Shown piece by piece: positions 25,645 through 33,488 of a stretch of 51,193 bases of DNA. Source of the DNA: Saprospiraceae bacterium (GTDB lineage Bacteria; Bacteroidota; Bacteroidia; Chitinophagales; Saprospiraceae). Both the position numbers and the translations under genes were made by a program. The notes beneath the pieces are model-generated. The model ran no database searches. It worked only from the letters and a program-made list of their open reading frames with translations, and had not been told where the DNA came from. Position 1 is the stretch's first letter, and the number at the start of each line of letters is the position of its first letter. Where the stretch lies: assembly GCA_021739645.1 (NCBI GenBank), contig JAIPBL010000045.1, positions 1-51,193 of the forward strand, in the 5' to 3' direction.

Positions 25645-27900
25645 TTATTCCTTCTCCAATGGCTTCTCCTCCCTAATATTACCCGACTGCGACTTCAACT
25701 GCGGCTTCCTCGCCTTCTCTTTCGTCGGTGCAGCAGGCACAGCTTTCTTAGGGTGCACCAGTTTCATCTCTTTAATGAGCCTGGTTGCCCCGGCGTATTT
25801 GTCCACAATAAACAGTACATAGCGGGCATCCACCATGATGTTGCGGCAGATGCTCGGGTCGTAGTTGTAGTCGGACATGGTGCCCTCCCATACCCGGTCA
25901 AAGTTGAGGCCGATGAGGTTGCCGTGGGCGTCAATGGCTGGGCTGCCGGAGTTGCCGCCCGTGGTGTGGTTTGAGCCGATAAACCCGACTGGCAGCTTGC
26001 CACCCTCCCCGTACTGGCCGTAGTCTTTTTTCTCGTACAGCTCCCGTAGCCGAGCCGGTACATCGAACTCGTAATCACCGGGCACGTACTTCTCCATCAC
26101 CCCTTCGAGGTAAGTCTGTGGCGAGTAGGTCACGGCGTCTTGTGGGTGGTAGCCCTGCACCTGGCCGTAGCTGCATCGCATGGTCGAGTTGGCATCTGGG
26201 TAGAATTTTTTGTTGGGAAAAACGGCCATCTGCGCCCGCATATAAGTCGCTTGAAGGTCGTCTATTTGGTCGTTGTACTCGTTGTACTTGGGTGAAATGC
26301 TTTGCATGTAAATGTCCCGCAGGCTGTTGTACAACTGGCAGGCAGGGTCGCTCACGATGCCCCGCATGGCCTCTGCTATTGGTTTGTCGAGCAGGGCATT
26401 GGCGGCGGTTGGGTTGGTAAGCACAGAGTTTTTGAAGATGTCTTCCGCCAGCTTTTCATAGCTGCCACCAGCGTTGGCGAGCATTTGTGCCAGCAAATCA
26501 GATTGGAATTCTTTGCCCAGTTTTTTCACCAAAACCTCCATTTGCGCAGCAAAAACACGTTGGTCTATCTCTGGCCGGTAGTTTTTGTAAAAACCTTCGA
26601 GGCCATCCTGCACCTTCTTTTTTTCTTCGTAAAAACCTGCCTCACCGTTCTTGTCGTTGGCCCGCATGATACCAGCAAACCGGCTGGCCGTGCGCAGCAA
26701 TTCCACGTTGCTGCCCAGTATTTCGTCGAAATAAGCTTTGGCCTCGGCATACGGCATGATGTCACGGTACAGTTGCTCGAATTGAGGCAGCAGGTTTTGG
26801 TACTTCGCAAACTTTGGGTCAATGGCCACCAGCTTTTTGAAGTCGGCCTCGTACAATTCCTTCTTTTTCACGGCGCCAGTTTTGCGGAGACCAAGCACTT
26901 CACCCTGCCATTTTTTCCACGCATTGGCAAGGCTAGCCTGTTTGCTGGCATACTGGATTTTCACCTGGGCATCGGCCCGCATGGCCCCGTCCCAGATGGC
27001 AAGTGTTTTGTCACGAACCATGACACGGGCGGGGTCGAGCACATCGGCAAGCTGCGAAATGGCGTAGCTCGGTAAGTACTCATTGGTGCGACCAGGGAAC
27101 CCAAAAACCAGTGTAAAATCTCCCTCCGCCACGCCGTCGAGGCTGATGGGGAGGAAGTGCTTGGGCTTCATCGGCACGTTGTCGGCACTGTATTCGGCGG
27201 GCAGGTTGTTCTTGTCAGCGTAGATGCGGAACATGGAAAAATCGCCCGTATGGCGGGGCCAGACCCAGTTGTCCGTATCTGCCCCGAACTTGCCAATGCT
27301 AGACGGCGGTGTTCCCACTAGCCGTATGTCTTTGTAGGTGATGGTGACGAACATAAAGTATTGATTGCCATTGAAGAACGGGCGAATCATAGACGCTTCG
27401 TAAGCTTCCATTTTTGCTGCCTTCTTGATGGCATCGAGGTTTTTATCGATGGTACTTTGGCGGGTTTTCTTGTCCATGTCGTCGGTAACGCCGACCAGCG
27501 CTGCCGCTGTCACATCCTCGATGCGAGAGATGAAGGTGACAGTTAGACCCTCGTTCGGCAGTTCGTCCTTGAGTGTTTTTGCCCAAAAGCCGTCTTCGAG
27601 GTAGTTGTGTTCCAGCGAGCTGTGCTGCTGTATTTGCCCGAAACCACAGTGGTGGTTGGTGAGCAACAGCCCTTGTCCACTGATGACCTCAGCGGTACAG
27701 CCGCCACCGAACTGCACGATGGCGTCCTTGAGCGAGCCTTTATTGACGGAGTAGATGTCCTCGGCGGTCATTTTCATGCCAAGGCTTTTCATTTCAGTTT
27801 CGTTGAGCATGCCGAGCAAAAGCGGCAACCACATGCCTTCCACGGCGAAAACGAGCCGGGCGGCAAAAATAAAGGTTAGGGAAAGGATGAGTTTTTTCAT
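25645..27900 (-). CDS. S46-family dipeptidyl-peptidase, DPP11-like (Asp/Glu specificity predicted)
   Basis: 751 aa from the ATG at 27900, which starts the signal peptide MKKLILSLTFIFAARLVFA; the frame upstream to 27927 is rejected. S46 peptidases are periplasmic serine exopeptidases that remove N-terminal dipeptides. Seen are the His region LLLTNHHCGFGQIQQHSS (His at 83-84) and the nucleophile GGNSGSP with Ser651. In GLNFDRVWEG, Arg669 is 18 residues after the Ser, the spacing of Ser655 and Arg673 in Porphyromonas gingivalis DPP11, whose Arg gives preference for acidic P1 residues; DPP7 has Gly there. The basic C-terminal tail beyond about 700 is an extension. Confidence 0.9.
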   Translation of the reverse strand: MKKLILSLTFIFAARLVFAVEGMWLPLLLGMLNETEMKSLGMKMTAEDIYSVNKGSLKDAIVQFGGGCTAEVISGQGLLLTNHHCGFGQIQQHSSLEHNYLEDGFWAKTLKDELPNEGLTVTFISRIEDVTAAALVGVTDDMDKKTRQSTIDKNLDAIKKAAKMEAYEASMIRPFFNGNQYFMFVTITYKDIRLVGTPPSSIGKFGADTDNWVWPRHTGDFSMFRIYADKNNLPAEYSADNVPMKPKHFLPISLDGVAEGDFTLVFGFPGRTNEYLPSYAISQLADVLDPARVMVRDKTLAIWDGAMRADAQVKIQYASKQASLANAWKKWQGEVLGLRKTGAVKKKELYEADFKKLVAIDPKFAKYQNLLPQFEQLYRDIMPYAEAKAYFDEILGSNVELLRTASRFAGIMRANDKNGEAGFYEEKKKVQDGLEGFYKNYRPEIDQRVFAAQMEVLVKKLGKEFQSDLLAQMLANAGGSYEKLAEDIFKNSVLTNPTAANALLDKPIAEAMRGIVSDPACQLYNSLRDIYMQSISPKYNEYNDQIDDLQATYMRAQMAVFPNKKFYPDANSTMRCSYGQVQGYHPQDAVTYSPQTYLEGVMEKYVPGDYEFDVPARLRELYEKKDYGQYGEGGKLPVGFIGSNHTTGGNSGSPAIDAHGNLIGLNFDRVWEGTMSDYNYDPSICRNIMVDARYVLFIVDKYAGATRLIKEMKLVHPKKAVPAAPTKEKARKPQLKSQSGNIREEKPLEKE

Positions 27901-27959
27901 GATAATTTGATTTGTCATTAAAGTCATTGGTCATTGGCGTCATTGGTCATTCGGAGGTG

Positions 27960-27967
27960 CGAAGATA
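27960..27967 (-). promoter_or_regulatory. Variant -7 element TATCTTCG (minus strand)
   Basis: Reverse complement of CGAAGATA, one base off TAnnTTTG, about 60 nt before the S46 peptidase ATG. Confidence 0.4.
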
Positions 27968-27972
27968 AGTAA

Positions 27973-28064
27973 TGTAACACGGACTACCAGTCCGTGCCGC
28001 CACGTTTTAAAATGGGTAATTTCATTTGAAAGTGGAAAAGCACGGACTGGTAGTCCGTGTTACA
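27973..28064. repeat. Inverted pair of ACGGACT palindromes
   Basis: A 25-nt sequence (27973-27997) containing ACGGACTACCAGTCCGT is repeated as a perfect reverse complement at 28040-28064. The two copies are separated by 42 nt, and each copy is itself a hairpin. The pair lies between the divergent S46 peptidase and S24-type regulator genes. Confidence 0.85.
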
Positions 28065-28148
28065 TCACCTTTTTGCAACAATTCCCCCCATCTTTATCAC
28101 CAAACCCCTTAAATTCGCCCATCACAGTAGCCAAGTAGCAGCCCAAAG

Positions 28149-28180
28149 ACTGCCAACTGCCAACTGTCAAACTGCCAACT
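28149..28180. repeat. Tandem 7-bp repeat upstream of the S24-type regulator
   Basis: ACTGCCA-type units as at 11631-11662, ending 5 nt before the ATG at 28186. Confidence 0.75.
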
Positions 28181-28185
28181 TCAGC

Positions 28186-29016
28186 ATGAACAGTATCATC
28201 ACCGACCGCTTCATCAACTGCCACAACAAGCTCCGGGAGGACGGCAAGGTGCGCTCCAGCCGCATGTTTGCCCTTACGCTCGACTACCTGCCGCAGAGCC
28301 TCAGTGAAATCCTCAAAGGCCGCCGAGATGTGACCATTGAGCTGCTGCGCAAAGCAGTGGAGGAGTATAATTTCAACCCGGTTTACCTGTTCACGGGGGA
28401 GGGCACGATGTTCGTTTCCGGTGAGGAAAACAAGAGCTTTCGCACGCTCACCGTGGTGACAGACGTGAGCAACGACGAGCGTATCGTGCACGTGCCAGTA
28501 CCTGCGCAAGCTGGCTACGCCGGGGAGCAGCTAGACCCAATTTTTTTCGAAGACCTGCCCACCTACACCCTGCCCGACTACAAGTACAAAGTGGGTACGC
28601 ACCGCTCCTTCGACGTCAGCGGGGACAGCATGGAACCCACACTTTTTGAGGGAGATAAAGTGGTGTGTAGCTTCCTGGAGCCGAGTTATTGGGAGACGAG
28701 CTTGAAGGACAATTACGTCTATGTCATCGTCACCCGGGGCGATGTAGTGGTCAAGCGAGTCTTCAACCAAATCCGAACGGGCCGCTGTCTGGAGCTGCAT
28801 TCCGACAACGAGTTTTACCAGCCCTTCAACGTCCCCATCGGCGACGTGCGGGAAATCTGGTACGTGCGGGCGAAAATCAGCCCATTCCTGCCAGCCCCGG
28901 CGAGTTTGCAGAACAATATGAAAACGGAAATGTCGGAATTGACGAAGGTGATCCAGCAGCAGAGCAAGTTGATAGAAAATTTGTACGAGACTATCGAAAA
29001 ACTGGCTGCTCGGTGA
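28186..29016 (+). CDS. LexA-like/phage-repressor-type regulator (HTH + S24 peptidase)
   Basis: 276 aa from the ATG at 28186; the longer open frame from 28057 reads through repeats and is rejected. The N-terminal about 75 residues form an XRE-like helix-turn-helix (FALTLDYLPQSLSEILKGRR). Residues about 130-230 are an S24 peptidase domain with the Ser in FDVSGDSMEPTLFEGD and the Lys in VVVKRVF, the Ser-Lys pair of self-cleaving repressors. A short coiled-coil tail (LTKVIQQQSKLIENLYETIE) ends the protein. A stress- or prophage-type regulator is likely; no prophage genes are nearby. Its TGA stop is part of a repeat. Confidence 0.85.
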   Translation: MNSIITDRFINCHNKLREDGKVRSSRMFALTLDYLPQSLSEILKGRRDVTIELLRKAVEEYNFNPVYLFTGEGTMFVSGEENKSFRTLTVVTDVSNDERIVHVPVPAQAGYAGEQLDPIFFEDLPTYTLPDYKYKVGTHRSFDVSGDSMEPTLFEGDKVVCSFLEPSYWETSLKDNYVYVIVTRGDVVVKRVFNQIRTGRCLELHSDNEFYQPFNVPIGDVREIWYVRAKISPFLPAPASLQNNMKTEMSELTKVIQQQSKLIENLYETIEKLAAR

Positions 29017-29087
29017 TTGGTGATTGGTGATTTGTGATTAGTTTAGCCCACCCCAATCACCAGTCACGAATCACGAATCACTAAATC
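29012..29087. repeat. 7-bp repeat hairpin running from a stop codon to a start codon
   Basis: Left arm: units GGTGATT, GGTGATT, TGTGATT beginning in the TGA stop at 29014-29016. Right arm at 29055-29087: AATCACC, AGTCACG, AATCACG, AATCACT, ending at the ATG (29088). The gap between the two genes is therefore nearly all repeat. Confidence 0.85.
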
Positions 29088-29309
29088 ATGAAAACACATA
29101 AAATTCACGGCGTCGTAACTTTCCAGCACCTTGGCACTGGCTTCTGGGGCATCATTGACAACCACGGCAGGGAATGGCGGGCCATCAACATGCCGGAACA
29201 GCTCAAACATGCTGGAAAGGCCATCAACGTAACGGTCAAAGAAGTGGACGAGGGCATGTCCATTTTCATGTGGGGTACGCCTGTGGAGATTGTGTCGTTT
29301 CATACTTGA
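29088..29309 (+). CDS. Small protein, OB-fold-like, unknown function
   Basis: 73 aa. The pattern GTGFWGIIDNHGREWRAINM, then NVTVKEVDEGMSIFMWGTPV, suggests a small beta-barrel; I recall similar short proteins in Bacteroidota and cyanobacteria, but I cannot name a family. It is bounded on both sides by repeats. Confidence 0.6.
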   Translation: MKTHKIHGVVTFQHLGTGFWGIIDNHGREWRAINMPEQLKHAGKAINVTVKEVDEGMSIFMWGTPVEIVSFHT

Positions 29310-29313
29310 ATCC

Positions 29314-29392
29314 TTGGGTTGATAAAAGTTGATAAGGGTTTATGATGTTGATATGCCCAAATCAACCCTTATCGACCTTTATAAACTTTTAG
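29314..29392. repeat. Short-unit repeat hairpin
   Basis: GTTGATAAAAGTTGATAAGG-type units on the left are matched by AATCAACCCTTATCGACC on the right. The block lies between two genes and ends 5 nt before the ATG at 29398. The vocabulary is the same as in the palindrome at 40078-40133. Confidence 0.7.
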
Positions 29393-29397
29393 CAACC

Positions 29398-30033
29398 ATG
29401 AGAATCACCATTTTCGGCGCTACCGGAATGACCGGCCAACGAGCAATTGACGAAGCACTGGCCCACGGCCACGAAGTCCGGGCCTTCGGGCGAAATGTAT
29501 TTGAAGCCCTCAGCACCGAGCGGGAGCGGCTCGAACTTTTCAAAGGCGGCGTACTCAGCCACGGTGACGTGGAAGATGCCGTCAAAGGTGCAGACGCTGT
29601 GATATCCTGTCTCGGCGGCGGCATTGACGGCATTGACCGCACCCGCTCGTTGGGTATGAAAACCATCGTGGAAGCCATGAAAAAGAAAGGGCCGAAGCGC
29701 ATCATCGCCATTGGCACCATTGGCATCCTGCAAGCGAAGGAAGCGGGCAAACTCCGCTACCAAATGCCAGGCTATTCGCCCAAATTTAAAGCCGTAGCTG
29801 TCGAGCATTTTGAGGCTTGGCAATACCTCCTCAACTCACCGCTCAACTGGACGTTACTTTGCCCGCCCGAAATCAGGGACGAGCCAACCACTGGCCAGTA
29901 TAACTTAAAGCTTGATTACCCCGCCGATGGGCCGATGTGGGTCAATGCAGGCGACTTGGCGCATTTCATGATGCATGAGTTGCAAGCGGACGAGTGGGTA
30001 AAAGCAAGGGTGGGGATTGCGGCACGGGTGTGA
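29398..30033 (+). CDS. NAD(P)-binding NmrA-like/atypical SDR protein
   Basis: 211 aa from the ATG at 29398, which begins directly with the Rossmann loop MRITIFGATGMTGQRAIDEA; the frame upstream to 29329 runs through repeat sequence. The continuing pattern DAVISCLGGG and the later helix match atypical short-chain dehydrogenases that bind NAD(P) without a complete catalytic tetrad. Substrate unknown. Confidence 0.8.
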   Translation: MRITIFGATGMTGQRAIDEALAHGHEVRAFGRNVFEALSTERERLELFKGGVLSHGDVEDAVKGADAVISCLGGGIDGIDRTRSLGMKTIVEAMKKKGPKRIIAIGTIGILQAKEAGKLRYQMPGYSPKFKAVAVEHFEAWQYLLNSPLNWTLLCPPEIRDEPTTGQYNLKLDYPADGPMWVNAGDLAHFMMHELQADEWVKARVGIAARV

Positions 30034-30044
30034 AAGTATAGCAC

Positions 30045-30108
30045 ACTGATTGGACTGATTTTCATTGATTTTTGTAAAACTTAATCAGTGAAAATCAGTC
30101 CAATCAGT
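30045..30108. repeat. Imperfect inverted repeat between SDR and UbiB-type genes
   Basis: ACTGATTGGACTGATTTTCA (from 30045) pairs with sequence ending at 30108 (TGAAAATCAGTCCAATCAGT with one upstream mismatch). Further CAGTCCAAT units follow. Style resembles the repeat at 9891-10003. Confidence 0.75.
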
Positions 30109-30137
30109 CCAATCTGCGTCCCATCAAACCTACTATC

Positions 30138-31811
30138 ATGAAAGACAAAACCCAATCCGCCGCTTGGCGATTTAGAAGAGCCTATCGCACCGCCCTCACT
30201 GTCATGTTTAGCTACCTCTGGCTGAGTTTTCTCAAGCATTTTTTATCGAAGAAAAAATACGAAAAACGCCAAATGGCGCTCCATGTCCGCAATGCCGAGC
30301 GGGTGAAAACGGCCATTTTGGAGCTAAAAGGGCTTTTCATCAAAATCGGGCAACTGCTGTCGGTGATGGGCAATTTCCTGCCGGAGCAGTTCCAAAAACC
30401 GCTGGAATCCTTGCAGGACAAGATACCGCCACGCCCCATCGAGGAGGTGCGGGAACGGCTGCTGAAGGAGTTTGGGAAAGGCCCGGAGGAACTGTTTGCC
30501 CGCTTCGATGAACGGCCGCTGGCCTCGGCGTCCATCGGTCAGGCGCACCGGGCGGCGCTGCACGACGGCACGGAGGTAGTGGTGAAAGTACAGCACGCCA
30601 ACATCGAGGAAATGGCGCAGGTGGACCTCAAAATCATGCAGCAACTCGTCAAAATCCACAACTGGTTTTACGACATAAAAGGCTTTGATTACGTCTATTC
30701 GCAGGTGCGGCAGATGATTGAGGAGGAACTCGATTTTGCGAAGGAAGCCACTGCCATGCAGCGCATCGCCGAGCAATTGCGGGGCGAAGAAAAGTTCGTA
30801 ATCCCGGCGGTACACCCCGCCTTCTCCACCGGGCGGGTGCTCACCACCACTTGGCACAGTGGAGTGAAAATCGGCGAACTGGCGCAGCTCGACGCTTGGT
30901 CGCTCGACCGCCGTGACCTCGCTACCCGGCTTCTGCGGGTGTACTGCCACATGCTGTTCAAGGATGGCTACTACCACGCCGACCCGCATCCCGGCAATAT
31001 TTTGGTGAAACCCGACGGCACGCTCGTGCTCCTAGACTTCGGGGCAGTGGCCGAGCTGTCTGACAATTTCCGCAAGGGTTTCCCACGGCTCATCGAGGCG
31101 GCGGTGAAGAACGACACGGATGCGATGGTGGAGGCCGCACAACTGCTCGGCTTCATCGCCAAGGGTCAGGAGGCCACCGAAATGGCGGAGAAGATGATTG
31201 ACGCCATGCGCAATTTCCTCCAGAACGAAATCCAGATGGACGGCCTCAACCTCAAGGAAATCAAGGTGAACCCACTGAACAACAGCCTCACCGACCTCAT
31301 CAACGACATCGGCCTGAGCGGTATCATGGGCACGGTGCAAGTGCCGAAAGACTGGGTGCTGCTCAACCGAACCATCACCCTGCTGCTGGGCATCTGCTCC
31401 ACCCTCGATGCCTCGCTGAACCCGCTCGACGTGGTCCGGCCCTACGCCCGTGATTTTGTGTTGGGGGAAAAAGAGAACCTCGCCACCATGGTCGGGAACA
31501 TCCTCAAGCGCACCGTCACCACCTCGCTCGGCCTCCCCGACGAGCTGCACCGGGTGCTCCTCAAAATCGAAAAGGGCAAGCTCGAAACCCGAATCCCTGA
31601 CATCCGGGCCGCTGCAAAGCTGCTCTACCAGTCCGGTCAGCAGTTCGTGCTGACCATTCTGAGTATCGCTTCGGCGTATTTCGGCTGGCTTTTTTATGAA
31701 AAAGGGGAGGTGACAGGCGAGAAATGGGGCTTCGGACTGGCAGCATTTTTTATACTGCTGCTGCTCAGGTCGCTGCGGAAGGGGAGCAAGATTAGGCAGA
31801 AATTGGATTAA
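30138..31811 (+). CDS. ABC1/AarF/UbiB-family atypical kinase
   Basis: 557 aa. Characteristic motifs: KIGQLLSVMGNFLPEQFQ (the KxGQ nucleotide-binding region), PLASASIGQAHRAAL, and YHADPHPGNILVKPDGTLVL followed by LLDFG, the metal-binding triad. Two hydrophobic segments near 505-550 anchor the C-terminus. Members act as atypical ATPases/kinases in isoprenoid-quinone or lipid biology. It is therefore likely a quinone-related membrane protein; there are no ubi or men genes beside it. Confidence 0.9.
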   Translation: MKDKTQSAAWRFRRAYRTALTVMFSYLWLSFLKHFLSKKKYEKRQMALHVRNAERVKTAILELKGLFIKIGQLLSVMGNFLPEQFQKPLESLQDKIPPRPIEEVRERLLKEFGKGPEELFARFDERPLASASIGQAHRAALHDGTEVVVKVQHANIEEMAQVDLKIMQQLVKIHNWFYDIKGFDYVYSQVRQMIEEELDFAKEATAMQRIAEQLRGEEKFVIPAVHPAFSTGRVLTTTWHSGVKIGELAQLDAWSLDRRDLATRLLRVYCHMLFKDGYYHADPHPGNILVKPDGTLVLLDFGAVAELSDNFRKGFPRLIEAAVKNDTDAMVEAAQLLGFIAKGQEATEMAEKMIDAMRNFLQNEIQMDGLNLKEIKVNPLNNSLTDLINDIGLSGIMGTVQVPKDWVLLNRTITLLLGICSTLDASLNPLDVVRPYARDFVLGEKENLATMVGNILKRTVTTSLGLPDELHRVLLKIEKGKLETRIPDIRAAAKLLYQSGQQFVLTILSIASAYFGWLFYEKGEVTGEKWGFGLAAFFILLLLRSLRKGSKIRQKLD

Positions 31812-31863
31812 GCATCTTTGTCTCCGATATTGTCCAAACCATTTACGGAGTGAATACACACTT

Positions 31864-33282
31864 TTATTTCAAAAACTTCCCCAGCACCGCCTCCAACTGC
31901 CAGTCCGCCATTTCTCCGTTCTGTTTGTAAACGATTTTTTTGTTGGCATCCAGCATGAAAAGCCTTGGGTAGCTTTTCACGCTGAACATCGAAACAAGGT
32001 TGGCCTGACGGTTCGGGTCGGCGAGCAGGTACCAGTCTTTGGGCAGCGTTTGGCTGTCAGTGTATTCCCAGCATTGGGCACAATCTTCGCCGGTTTTCAG
32101 GCAAACGGCAGCCACCTTCAAACCCTTGTCTTTGTAGCGTTCGTACAGCTTTGCGATTTCCGGTATTTCCCGCTTGCAGTGGGAACAGTCGGGCATGTAA
32201 AACACCAGTAGCGTCAGGTTGGCGGCGATGTCATAGAGCGGCACGGGGTTGTTGTCCTTATCGTACATGGTAACGGGCGGCGCATCTTTTCCTTCGAACA
32301 GAAATGCCATTTGGTTGGCATTGTTGGTGGCATTCCGCAGGTCATTGCTGGAAGCCCAGGTGGCTTTGCCCGTTTCGAGGTAGTTGTGTACGACATAAGC
32401 GTACACCTCGTCGTTACGAAATTTGCTGAGTTTGAGGAGCGAGGTGGTGATGTATTTCTGGTAATACTCGTAGCCATCGGGGTAGGCCTCCAGTTTTTTG
32501 AACACCATGTCAATCAAGGTTTTCATCGTGTCAGGGTCGGCAGGAGGCAGGTTGACCAGGAAAAAATCGGTTCGGTCGAGCCATTGCAGGTAGCGCATGA
32601 AATCGGGCGTGCCGATGTCCGTGCCATCAAAGAAATGCGCCCGTTGGTACAGCCAGCGTTTGTTGGCTTCCTGTTTCCAGTCGCCTTTTTGGGCAGAACT
32701 TGTTGGTGGTATTGGGAAAAGCGTCTGTTCTACCAGCCGGGTCGTTGGCCCAGCTTTGTTGTTTTTGATAAAATCAAGCTGCATTTGCCGCATCCCTTCC
32801 TCCACTTTTACCCGCAGTCGAAAGTCCGCTGCAGTTTGCAAAAAGCGGTCACGTTCCACGGCTTCGTCCATGCGCTTGTCCTCCGTGTTGAGTTGACGGA
32901 GGTAGTCGAAAAGTGCCACGTTTTCCGGGGAGCCAACGATTTCGGGCTTTTCATAAGGCACGGAGATATGGGTGGAGATGCTGAATTTCCGCTGGCCGTC
33001 CACTAGCCAGCACTGGAAATATTGGAGGCTGGAATTGGGGGTGCGCTTGTAGATGATAGCATACATTCCTTCTTCCAATGGCTTGTCGGTTTTGAGGTGG
33101 AAGGTGCCATCGGGCTGAATGGCAGCGGCAAAGTCGGGCACTGCACGTTTTCCGAAGGAAGTACCGAACCAAAGCGTGTCGTATCGGTAAAAATCCAGTT
33201 TAATGGTGATATCACAGCCATTTTCGGCTTTTGTGGCTGTCGCAAAAAACAGGGCGAGCAGCATGGAAATGGTATATTTCAT
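31864..33282 (-). CDS. TlpA-like thioredoxin-fold lipid/periplasmic protein
   Basis: 472 aa with a signal peptide (MKYTISMLLALFFATATKA). A long N-terminal region, about 20-330, is of the beta-sandwich/helical type found in Bacteroidota thioredoxin-like proteins (DUF4369/DUF5106-like; my assignment is tentative). The C-terminal thioredoxin fold has LLVFYMPDCSHCKREIPEIA with the redox pair CSHC and the cis-Pro region SYPRLFMLD. Likely a periplasmic thiol-disulphide oxidoreductase. A -7 element lies at 33311-33318. Confidence 0.85.
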   Translation of the reverse strand: MKYTISMLLALFFATATKAENGCDITIKLDFYRYDTLWFGTSFGKRAVPDFAAAIQPDGTFHLKTDKPLEEGMYAIIYKRTPNSSLQYFQCWLVDGQRKFSISTHISVPYEKPEIVGSPENVALFDYLRQLNTEDKRMDEAVERDRFLQTAADFRLRVKVEEGMRQMQLDFIKNNKAGPTTRLVEQTLFPIPPTSSAQKGDWKQEANKRWLYQRAHFFDGTDIGTPDFMRYLQWLDRTDFFLVNLPPADPDTMKTLIDMVFKKLEAYPDGYEYYQKYITTSLLKLSKFRNDEVYAYVVHNYLETGKATWASSNDLRNATNNANQMAFLFEGKDAPPVTMYDKDNNPVPLYDIAANLTLLVFYMPDCSHCKREIPEIAKLYERYKDKGLKVAAVCLKTGEDCAQCWEYTDSQTLPKDWYLLADPNRQANLVSMFSVKSYPRLFMLDANKKIVYKQNGEMADWQLEAVLGKFLK

Positions 33283-33310
33283 TCAAAAAAATTTAGGCAA
33301 AAAGGAAAGG

Positions 33311-33318
33311 CAAAGTTA
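33311..33318 (-). promoter_or_regulatory. -7 promoter element TAACTTTG (minus strand)
   Basis: Reverse complement of CAAAGTTA, 28 nt before the ATG at 33282. Confidence 0.6.
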
Positions 33319-33433
33319 ACGCCGAAATGATTTTAGCAGGGCCAAGTCGATGTTAACCATTCTCAAACGGGCGTGTTGCTGACATTTGAAAGTAATTGTT
33401 CGTACAATTATTTTACATGTCAACGCCTTTGGC

Positions 33434-33441
33434 TACCTTTG
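33434..33441 (+). promoter_or_regulatory. -7 promoter element TACCTTTG
   Basis: Matches TAnnTTTG 47 nt before the ATG at 33489; it shows that the longer frame from 33396 is not the gene start. Confidence 0.6.
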
Positions 33442-33488
33442 GAAAAGCCCTGCCAACTATCGGCCACTCACGTTTCAATCCATCGCCT

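Noticed and set aside
25544-25822. Plus-strand open frame beginning in the hairpin before the S46 gene
   Set aside because: It overlaps the end of the S46 coding region and the terminator hairpin; no motif is seen.
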